Shown piece by piece: positions 27,801 to 39,800 of a stretch of 64,000 nucleotides of DNA. The notes beneath the pieces are model-generated. The model saw only the letters and a program-made list of their open reading frames with translations. It was not told the DNA's origin and searched no databases. The position numbers and the translations under genes are program-made. Origin of the DNA: Leptasterias polaris (Eukaryota > Echinodermata > Asteroidea > Forcipulatida > Asteriidae); NCBI GenBank assembly GCA_037783415.1, contig JAZGTN010000025.1, positions 1,674,001 through 1,738,000 on the forward strand. The letters are read 5' to 3'. How positions within the stretch are numbered: the first letter of the stretch is position 1; each line of letters begins with the position of its first letter.

Positions 27801-30800
27801 AAACGCACATGGAACCTCCCTTAAGAAATGGTTCATGTCAATAAATTGGTTGTCATTTAGCCTTCGAGAAAGACTCTGCTAGGGTCACGTCAGGCCACTA
27901 ACTAATTTTTGCATTTATACCACAGGTCCTTTTGGTTGGTAAGCAGTTTGCAAACAGCTAATTCTATTTTCTCAATAATTTGTTTTAGATACAAGTAAGA
28001 TTTTAGTTGATGTCCTGAATGTAGCAAATAGTATTTCAGGAACACAATTCCACCTAACCCAAAAGGCATTCAGATTGTGAATTTCCAAACTCAATCAAAA
28101 GTTCTCCAGTATATGGTAACAATTTGCATCGGGGGACAATAAAGTATCATATTTATTTTCCCCTTACACAGATACTCGGTGCTGTTTGAAAACCATGGGC
28201 TACTCTTGTGGGATTCGTCCCCTGACCCCTGAACTCTGGAGCAGATTTCTTCATGACCTCAAGACCACCGAGCGTGCCCGGTATGACCAGAGGTCACTTC
28301 AAGTCCTGTACTTAGCAGCGGGTACTGCCGTTTTGGGACAGATGGAATCGGTGTGCTAGCCTTAGGGAGGTTGCCATGCAGTACCAAATCCAGCAAACTT
28401 TAAGTAAATTGTTTAAAAATATTTTTGTAAATACTGAAAAAAATAAATAAATAAGGGGGGGGGGGGAAAAAACCCACAAAACGTCAGAGGAAAAAGTATC
28501 TTAATGAGAACAGCCGATTAGGTTTTTTTAAAAGACTATTTACTTATAATCTTACTGATTGACTGAAATCAGATTAAAATCAGAATCATGCACCAAACAA
28601 TCGGCATTTATTGACAGCCAAGAATGCTCTTCAAATGTTTTCCTTCGGGTTCGGCCAAATCCTTTCATAGATTGAACTCAAGCCAAAGCGTGAGAACTGT
28701 CCAAATTTAAAAAAAGCCGGAAGACGATCGTCAAACCTGTAACTTCAAAATAGAACAAAATCATCAATGAATTTGTTAACAAATAATATCACTTCTTGTG
28801 AAAGTGAAACATTTCTCAAACTAATAAACACAGAAACGACTCAAATTATTATACAAGTGACATTTTTTACAAATAAATTTATAAAATTAACAAGTTTATT
28901 TTTTAGACAGCTTTATAGAAATCAAGAGAATCCTTACACACAGAATATTTTTATTCAAACACCAAGGTGTTGCCAAGAAACATTAAACACACTTCAAAAT
29001 ATTCAAACTTCTTATATGCTGCCAAACACCATTGTGAAACATGTGTACACCGGACAAAAATTTAAAAATCAGTGAAAACTTACAAATATGAAATTCCTCA
29101 ACTTATTCATTGTTTCATTAGATGGAAATATCTGTTAAAAATGTATGTTCAGTATGAACTTTACAAGAAGTAAAGTTGTTTCATAAATCCTGTCAAGTAC
29201 TGTATGTTGTCATTACTTGGGTGGGTCCCAGGCCCCGATACCAAATGCAGGGCAGGGCAGTTTTCTGCGCTGGAACATTTCAAAGAGCACCAAGGCAATG
29301 ACCAGGGGGCATGAAGACAATTGCCTCCACAGCCTCTCTGAATCATCAGGCCACGGCTCCATTCCATAACAAATTTGCCCAGCTTTCATTTTTGTATGTT
29401 AATTTTTTTTATGTTCATTTGTTTTTTACATCACAGTCCATTTCGAGCAATGACATTTTTCCGCAACTACACCGAGGTGTAGTTGCGGAAAAATGCAACA
29501 CCGCACAAATAAGTGTCAACAAGGTGGTAGTGTCCCAGCAACAAAAGTAAACAGTGGCCACTCGAATTCATAACCCATCAACCCCTTCACATATATTAAG
29601 AAGCGTCTGACAGCCTACAAGTAGTTTAAATACTTTGTTGAAAAAAAAATGAACATGACTACAAGTATAGTTTAAAAAAAAACAAGACTGTGCATTTCAA
29701 AGTCACTTAAGTTTATCTGCAACAGGATCACTGGATTATAATACTTCCTGTGGTGTTGTCATTACCCATATATACGTACGGTTCAGCGTCCGGTGCTGGT
29801 TGGCTTGGCGCAACCATGGAATCCCGCCACTTCTTGCTTTCCTACAAGTCAATCTTTTCAAGTAGTGATATTATTAAGCAGGACCGGTAGTGCATTGATG
29901 GTCTCATTGTTTCTTTTTATTGGGGGTGGGGACAGACTTGACAAACATTACTTGGTCATACCACTAGGTGGTGCTTCATAGCAGCCAGACCGAAAAAGCA
30001 AGAACAAATAAAATCACAAATAAATAAATCCAAGAGAACGCGGATTGCCATACAATTTTAAATTTTTAAATTTTTGTTATTTAAGACAGAGTTCTGAATT
30101 CAAAATGGCTTTTCGTCAGGTAACAAAACCGGGGGTCCAAACGACTGAAATGTTTTTACATAACGAAAGTCCAGCAACTGTTCAAATGTGGCCTCCACAC
30201 TGACACCCAGATACCCCTTAGGCTAAAACACCCAGGTGCATGAAACTAGTGCGGAATCAAAGCACCGAACAGTCTGGTCCCTCTTTGTTACACAAGCACA
30301 ATCACTTTGAGTGACCCAACTAAAACACAGGGAACATGACAAATATATCTACAGCATCAAAGCCAAGTGACTTCTCTTGGATTTTTTATTTCATCTTATT
30401 TTGTTTACTTCCATCGGCCACCTTCCTACTTCTTGACTTAGAAGTCATCTACTTTGATAGATATTTTTGCTGATAAAATTGAACACCCATTCATAGTATT
30501 AATTCATACATCAAAACCAAAACATATGATAGGGTCTCCCGGATTAATACAATTTCCGGCCTCTTTTTAATATGCCAAATAAAAACTAGCTTATCAGAGA
30601 TAAGCACAATGAGTTCAAACGAAGGAGCGCTTCAGGGAATGCAATATTTTTCCCTCAAACATATCACACATAAAATTAATGATATAAATAACGTGGAAAA
30701 AACCCATTAAAAACTGGCGTACAGTGAAAACAAAGTTCAAACTATCTTACCGTCAGCGAAGGGGTCGTGTCTCGCCGGCGAGATGATCATCATTCTCCTT

Positions 30801-33800
30801 CTGGCACGGTATTCATCTTCACGTTCTGCGATCCTGGCGGCTCGGTTGCCAGCAAAGGGGTCATAATCCTGTGTAATAAAAAATAAAAACATGATTTATG
30901 ATATGTGACAACCAACAGTTATAACTAAACCTTCCGTACTCTTGGTAAAATTTTGCAGCGAGTTGAACAACCATTTGGAAGCCATTCAACTGCACGGGTT
31001 GTGTATAGTGGAACAGTTGGCACAATACTAGCTGTATACAAAGTGTGTTATACAAGTGTATTATACAAATACTGGATATATTTGAGAGCATTGTCGCAGA
31101 ATACAATCACAAGGGGAAATCTGGACTATTCCATTTTACGAGGCGAAGACAAGTGAAATTGACAAGAATTTACACATCGGGAAAGATTTTACATAATGAG
31201 GGGTCATAATTCAATAACACAAGACTGCTGGGGGTGTCTATTCTTGAGTTTACTGGTCCAATGCTAAAATAACTGACCCGGGGGGCTGCGGTCCAGTGTT
31301 AATTTTGAGCCTGAGTTGGCACAGTTAACCGACAGTGGAAATACAACAAGCTTATGAACAGGATTAGACCCTTTAAAGTTAAGGTATAATATGTTTGGTA
31401 TTCACTCTTCAAATTAATGGCAATAGACTGTGCAAGTCTCGCGCGTATCCGAACGAGAAAACACGTCAAACGAAGAACATTTTTATTTCTGAAATCAAAT
31501 CTTTGTTTTAAATTATATCTCATGACAAAATCTGAACAACAAAAATAAATCATTACAATTTTATGAAATTAGTTTTAGCTTTTGAAAAAAATACGTTAAA
31601 GTGTGTTAATTATTATTAAAAACAAATTAAAACTCTGGGACAAGGATGCTTTTTGATGTTAACTTTTTAGAAACCCCTTACGCAGATTCGTGAAGGTCAA
31701 ACGGGTTTTAAATTGACCCGTATTGCAGTTTAAAGAGGAATGCCGACGCCTCAACACCATAGACTGCAATGAAAAGGGTTCGCTTTGCAATTAGAGCATC
31801 TGGCGATTATAATCGCGCATCCAAAACAAGCTTTTACATAAGTTTTATGATCGGAGGTGAGCACAAAATTCTTAATTTTTTGCAATAACCGGAAGCTGAG
31901 GTCAAGTTTAATTCTCGGGTTTTCTTCGTTATATTGTTGAATTGGTTTTACTTTCATATTTTGTTATCACTTAGTATTACATTCCCAACAACATGTATAA
32001 TTTTCTAGGTCATAAACTACGTTAAACTAAAATAATTGACGAAACAAAATCTCGCCCACGTAAAACTCCATATGGTTGGGACCACTATGGTCCCGGAAGT
32101 TCGAATGCGCGCGAGACTTGCACAGTCTATAAAAACTTACTTGGTTAGAAGTACAGCAGCTTTCATTAGTATAAAGCATTTTGAGAATCATTTCCCTTCA
32201 AAGTAATGTGGTTATGAAAAAAGATATCAGTTTTTATCCCCCCAAATTTGAATCTGATCACTGTTACTGTCAAGATATGTTTCTCAGATTGTGTATTCCA
32301 ATTACAGATTAATCTTCCTGCATCTGTATCTGTCGAGTACTGCAACAAACTCCTCAGGGGATATATAAGTTGCAGGTGTGGTGTGGCAAGTAGACAAAAT
32401 TTAGTGGTGAGCTCCCCTTATGAAAGTGGTCATTTGGATTTTATCTAGCCTAGTCTTGAATGAGTCTATTGAAGGTGCTTCTCTTATACATACTGGTAGT
32501 CGGTTCCATTCAACGAGGGTTCTTGGGACAAAGGAAAATTTGTAACAGTCCTTATTGGTTGAAGGGTGGGTGAACAAGATTGATGAAGATTTTTTAGTGA
32601 GAGTTTGGTTTCCCTGTGGTTTGAGTTGATAGTGGTCAGTGTCCATAGCAGTTTTATGATGAACAGATTTATATAGGAGTGTTAACCTGGAGATTGCTCT
32701 ACGTTCCTCCAAAGGTTTCCATTGCAATCTACTGATCATTGAGGAGACGCTACTCTTACGATGGACATAACTGCTCCAGATTTTTAGGTGATATATCAAA
32801 TTTGCTACCAACTTTCACAGGTTAGTTTTACTGTATATATCTACATTTATATAAGATTAAAACAAGCGCAAGGTTCCAAAAACCAAAGTATACGTTCCAT
32901 TTGACAGCTGTACATACCTTAGCAGCTTCTTGGGCTTCACTGAAGAGCGATGCTGGAGCTGTGTAGGTGTTTTTATTCATCAACGAATGATTACTGTAGT
33001 CGTCTTCATCCTGTAAAATAACATCAATGAAATATAAGTTACGGAGCATTCGTTGTATTTTTCTAAGTGAACTTAGTCAAGCAGGCCTGGAAGTACACCG
33101 AGGCCATGACTTCATCAACGAATGATTACTGTAGTCGTCTTCATCCTGTAAAATAACATCAATGAAATATAAATTACGGAGCATTCGTTGTATTTTTCTA
33201 AGTGAACTTAGTCAAGCAGGCCTGGAAGTACACCGAGGCCATGACCTCTGTTGCCCTGGGCCCAATTTCATAGAGATGCTTATGCACAACAAGCAACTAT
33301 GCAAAAAATAACTATGCTTACCAGAACCAGCCTCGAAAACATGCCACATGTACCGTCTATGACTGGTTTCCTGCCAATTGTTTTGCTTAGCAGAAAATTT
33401 TAAAGCAATATTTTCTGCCTAAGCAGCTCAATGAAATTGGGCTCTGGTCTTGAGCCTTGGTGCCCATTCAAAAGTTTTCCAATGAAAGTGCCCTTTGCAA
33501 AATGAAAATGGCCGTGCTCTTTGCCAAATAAAAATTACCTTGCCCTTTCACAGATGAAATTCCAGGCCTGTATAAAGCTCCATTTATAAGGTAAACTTAC
33601 CTTTGTCTTTCAATCTTCAATGACTTGTTGAGATGGGAAAAAACCGAGCTTTTATCAGCTAAAAAGTAGCATACTTGTTCATTTAAAAATCAAAATAATT
33701 TTAATCTGGAAAAAAAAAAACCCGAAAAAAAACCAAAACCAAAACGTGGCGATATCAATTACCCCAGGGAACAAGGTTGATGGTGTGGTACTACAAACCA

Positions 33801-36800
33801 AACTACCGGTAGATTACACCATATGCTCACTGAAATCCCTGCACAAAAATAGCATCCAATGCAATCCCACTATATAGTATTACCTCATCTGCTTCATTGG
33901 CAGCTATGGAGTAATCGTAGCCCTCATATCGGCTGTGTACGCTTTTATCATAGATTTCTCGGTCGAAGTGACCCGTCTCGGCAAAGCCGGCCTGCTCATC
34001 CTTCCCATTGGCTGCTGGAGGTTCGTCATTCTGACGGAGTGTTGTTGTGCGATTTTGTATCTCTTGAATTTGGCGCTCAATATCTGCGTATATATGACAG
34101 AGAAACAAATATTAATTAACTGAATGTAATGATCAGAAGAGCATCAACTATGTAAAAAAGAAAAAACTCCGCTGACAGATTTCAGCTTTAAACTAGAACA
34201 GCAGAAGCTGCCATGGCGAGCTGCCGAACGCCCGATAGAGAAACAATGAATAATAGAAAAACAATCATTTGATCAACTGATGTTCAAAGAGGTGGGGACA
34301 ATTAACAAGTATGTAGTTGACCATTGCTTATACTTGGTCTGAAATGTGGGAAAGAGGCTCAGGATGGGTAGGGGCTAATTACGATGAAACATAGGTGTTT
34401 TATAAACCACATCAAATTCTTACATGTAGCGCTCTCAGCTCTGGTACATATACATGTATGTCATCAAAGACTTTAAATTACCATGGAGTAGATGCATCTA
34501 TGTATTGTACATGTATTGAAATTTACAGGTACTTTGAAAGATGCATGCTCGTCAAGAACATTATACATGTTATACAGGCGAAACAGTTACATGTTTTACA
34601 TGTACATGAACATGTACATAAACTTTCAATCATGCCATGAAACAATATTTAGAACAATATTTTGGAAAGGGGATAAATTGTTCCATAGTGTCATACATAT
34701 ACAATTGTTCAATTTAGTGCACATCACACACATTCATTGAACTAGTCAGTGTGGTTCAATTCAGTGCACATCACACTCACATTCATTGAACCTAGCCACA
34801 CTGGTACATGATTGTAACACATGTATACACCACATGTATACTCATGTATACACCACATGTATACTCATGTATACACATGTACATTGCACACTGTGGATCC
34901 AACCACATTTTGGCTGTAAGACATTAAAAGCATTCTATTCTAAGATTACTCAAAGGAAGCTGTTTAATTTCCAGAGAAAAATACTGCACCCTGAAAACTT
35001 AAACACAAGGAAGCTTTTTAATTTCCAGAAGGTAATACTGTACCGTGAAAACTTTAACATTTTTAAACACAAGGAAGCTGTTTAATTTCCAGAAGGTAAT
35101 ACTGTACCCTGAACACTTTAACATTTTTAAACACAAGGAAGCTGTTTAATTTTCAGAGGGTAATACTGTACCCTGAAAACTTCAACATTTTTAAACTCAA
35201 GGAAGCCGTTTAATTTCCAGAGAATAATACTGTACCCTATAAACTTTAACATTTCAAACAATTTCCATTTGCACACTGTGGATCCAACCACATTTTGGCT
35301 TTGAGACAAATAAACTGCAAATGAGGGTACAAATTATTTTACACAACAAACTATCCAAAAGTCTAAATGCGGACGGCCGGACGGACAGACGAACGGACGG
35401 ACAAAATCAGTATTACATAGGCTCGCATTCTGCTAAAGCAGCTCGCCAAAAAATGAGAGGTCACCTAACATCACAAGACCACAGATAGCCACTTCAAGGT
35501 GGGGGCTACACTTAACTGTTTGGGCTATCGTCCCAAATCAACTGTAACTTTTTATTTATTTATCTATTTATTTATTTTCCCCCACTTTTTATTAATTATT
35601 TATCTAGGGCCCTACTCAGTGTTCTCCAACTTTGAAAAATAAAGGTTGGTGGTGGGTGTGGTGAAAACTGCGAGGGGGTACGTACAATGCGAGCGCGAAG
35701 CGCGAAGCCCCTACGGCGTGGGTTCCGGGGCCCACTCAAGGGCCCCGATTTTTTTTTATCCTAGATGCTCTGTGGTGCATTCTAAGGTGAATCCTGGCCA
35801 CTTTCCTCAGACTTTTTTGAGGAAATATTTTTAAAGTTTTTAAGAACACAAAGTACAATACTGGTTTTCTAAACACTTTCTTGAAATAAAAACCAATGAA
35901 TAGATATTCATTCTTCAATTTTGTTTATTTGTTCTATCGATGAAAACCTGAAAATGTGTTGCTGAAATGTGTCAACATCATCAAGTGTGTACAGTCGACT
36001 CCCGTTATTACGAGCTCGCATGTTACGAGGTACCGGTTAATACGAGGTTTTTTGCCGGTCCCGAACTGCCCCGTGCGTGTTTCAATGCGTTTAAATACGG
36101 CTTATACGAGCACGGCAGTAGCGAGAACACAGTTACAACGAGGTACTTTTGTCGGCCCGTTACGAGCAAAACATTGTTTTCAACCCTTTTGAAACGAGAA
36201 TAATAAAAACCCCAACAAAGGAAATACCTTTAACAGCCTGAAAATCGTTATTTATGGCTTGTAAGACAATCAATAGAGGTGCTAACTGGACTCTATCGCT
36301 AGCAATGACTGCAGTCACGAGTCAGCGAGCAGGTTGTTAATTCCAAACTCCGGACAATGGTGGAATTAGGAGGCTTGCATGTTTCAAACAATGGAGCAGA
36401 TTCCATACTAAGTCAGCATTCATCAATTCATGTGAAATCTTCACAAAACATACTGATCCATTGAGTTTTACAAGTGCTTGATGTGCATTTTCGGCAGAAA
36501 AAACCCCACCGCAACTAAAAGCTAAAATATTTGCGCGATCAATTTTTAATGCAACAGCAAGATTTCCCTGGTATCCCGCGTTGGCAATGAACCATCTAGC
36601 ATTACAATGGTGGTTACCAATGAAAATCAAGATTCAATTTGTTGACTGCTGCGACCGAAGTTTTGCACGGAAACTTCGCTAAACAAGAACAGCAAGTTAA
36701 AATCTCAGACATTTGTTCAATCATGTAAAATGTAAATTGATTTTATAAATTGACTTTCAAGCTAAACTAACTAAATTAAAACAGTTTTAATCGCCCAATT

Positions 36801-39800
36801 TTGTGCTTGTTTGTGCGGTACATCATACATGCATGCACACAATTATCCACTGTATTGCATGCAGCAGCCTTATCTGTGTACACGTGCGGCCATTATGTCA
36901 TGCACTTTGTGCATAGTGCATTGAGATTACCGCGACCGGATATTGCGAGCTTCGGATATTACTGTGGTCTTTCTTGTTTCTAAACTATTTCTGTTGTAAA
37001 TTTACAATGCAGAGTCAAAAAATGTAAACGTGGCGGCAACATTTTAAAGCTTGGCGGCGATTATAAAGCGTGGCGCGCGCCGCAGAAAGCGTGGCGGTGC
37101 GCCACGTCTTTTCTATAGGTTGGAGAACACTGCTACTTATTTATTTGTTTTCTATTATTTACTTTTTTGTTTTTGTTTGGATTACTTCTTTATAGTTGCT
37201 TTTTTAAAAGTTTTGTTTGGTTGGTCTTTTTCAAATAAATAATAACAAAAAGCACGTTTCCACCTACTCCTTGGGCTGAAACAGGGTTACCCCCTTCACA
37301 GTCCGTAAAGATGTAGGCATGGGTATCATACACTAGGAGCTTGGCTGTAGGCATGGGTATCATCCACTAGGATACTGGCTGGTAGGGAAGAATGCACTAC
37401 CTTCCCATCTTTTTACAAAGTAATTATGGTTCAGTGCCTAATACTCATGAGCACAAGTGTCATGACCGGGATTCAAACCCACATTCTGCTGCTGACAACA
37501 CACAACACCAGAGCTTGGATCCGGTAACCTAGACCGCTCGGCCAAGACAGCTGCTCACTTAGAGTGTTTGTCTGAATTCAAGTTGGGACTGTCAAGACTT
37601 TACTTTGGATGATCAGTGAGTTGCAGGGCAATTTGGTCATTACGTCACAGGACTGGAATTAAACGGAGGGAAAGGAGGCCATGGCCATGGCCTCTGTTTC
37701 CTTGGTCTAACTAAGCCTTGGTCCCCATAGAATTTAAGATTTTCAATAGAAGTGCCCTTTGCCTTGCCCTCTCAAAGATGAAATTCCAGGCCCCGACATC
37801 ATGATTCAAAATGTTAGATTTTTAAAACCCAAGTTCAATACAGTTGAGAAAAACACACACTGTTTACATGGGTTTTTACGAATTTTAGTTTTTCCATAGA
37901 TAGTTCCCAGTAGACGCCATCTTTACGGGCAAATCGCATTTTGGCTTGCAGGCGCGCCAAGCGCTCAAATTATTAACGCAGCCGCGTCATTCACAAACCA
38001 ATCATGCAATGAGTTTTGTGAAATGTGCGCGTGCTGCACGCCGTTCTCACGCGTAACGCATGACTGTGTGCTCCAAATTGCCCGTAAAGATGGCCGACTT
38101 ACGTCATACTGCAACCTATCTATACCTCACATTGCTCACAATAAATCAAAGTATTAGTATCAAATTTATTATCATATTGTTTATTATTGTTTAGAAAATG
38201 TTTATGATTTTGTTTATTTCAGTTGCCTTTTCCCGCCTTTTTTGGTGGATAGTGCTACAGTACAAAGTACAATACATCTGTTCACTGTTCGGTTATGAAG
38301 CAAAAAAGCTTAAAATAAACATGGATAAACAAGATACTACTCTAGTTTTGGTGATAATGCATTAGTTTATTCAGTGAATGAAATCCTGGCGGTCCGAATC
38401 AGCAATAATTCTGCTTACAATTTTTTCGGATAAAAAAAATTAAAATGAATTAAATAAAAGTAATTAAATAATGTTGAGCGCATTTATGTTGAGTTCCGTC
38501 TAGTCTGCGCAATGAAACAGCGTTTGAATTTCCTTTTAATTAAAGATCAAAATTTTGCGTTTCAGCTACTAATGATTAATGCACATATCAATTGTAATCC
38601 CGGCCCTGGGGGACCCGGGACTAGCGGGGACTTGGCCAGGGATGTAAAAATGGCTTGGCGTCATAGTCCCTGCCTACTCCTAGAACTATGAGGTTCATTC
38701 CGCTATCGTCTCCATTACCCTCATAGGGCGACATGTACAAAATCCTATTCGAAACTTTTTTCCCTTCACGTTTCTGCACCTACAGTTAATTTCCCAAACC
38801 GGATCTCGCCAAAATTAGGCTCTATGTGTTCCTTATACTCTCATCGAGGTCGGGTTGGGTCCAGAAAGTTCATTTTGAAAACTTAAAAATGTTTAAAAAA
38901 GATAAATTCTTACCGTCACCTGGCTCCCATTCACACAGTGTTATAACAAAGATGGCGCTGATGTTGCGTTAGGATGTGTACAAAATCAACCAACGGTTGT
39001 GCGGGACCAGTGTTGATGCATACGGAGTACCAGTTTGTTTGGCAGACTGTGAGCGAGTGCAGCAAACAGCCGCAGGAATAACAATTTTGACAGCGCACGC
39101 ACATGGTCCGCAGCACAGGAAAGTTTTCAGACCGCAGTAATACGATAATGTTATGTAAGTGCAATAAGAAAAACAAAATGGAGTTCAATGAAGCGTTGTG
39201 TGCAGTTTTGCAAGAAACAAATTTTCCGCATGCTATTCAAACCAAGCATTGTGTACCGACTGCGCAAGGATTTTACTGGCGGACCATGTGCGTGCGCTGT
39301 CAAAATTGTTAATCCTACGGCTGTTTGCTGCACTCGCTCACAGTCTGCCAAACAAACTGGTACTCCGTATGCATCAACACTGGTCCCGCACAACCGTTGG
39401 TTGATTTTGTACACATCCTAACGCAACATCAGCGCCATCTTTGTTATAACACTGTGTGAATGGGAGCCAGGTGACGGTAAGAATTTATCTTTTTTAAACA
39501 TTTTTAAGTTTTCAAAATGAACTTTCTGGACCCAACCCGACCTCGATGAGAGTATAAGGAACACATAGAGCCTAATTTTGGCGAGATCCGGTTTGGGAAA
39601 TTAACTGTAGGTGCAGAAACGTGAAGGGAAAAAAGTTTCGAATAGGATTTTGTACATGTCGCCCTATGAGGGTAATGGAGACGATAGCGGAATGAACCTC
39701 ATAGTTCTAGGAGTAGTCCCTGCCATGCCCCGCTACTGCCCGGCCGGGGCGGGGCACTTGTTTTTGTACATCCCCCGCATGATCCCGGCCCCGGCATGCG

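Noticed and set aside
33111..33145. Alternative first part of SF3B1 exon 3
   Set aside because: A copied exon start; reading through from it reaches TGA after 22 codons, so it is a decoy produced by tandem duplication.
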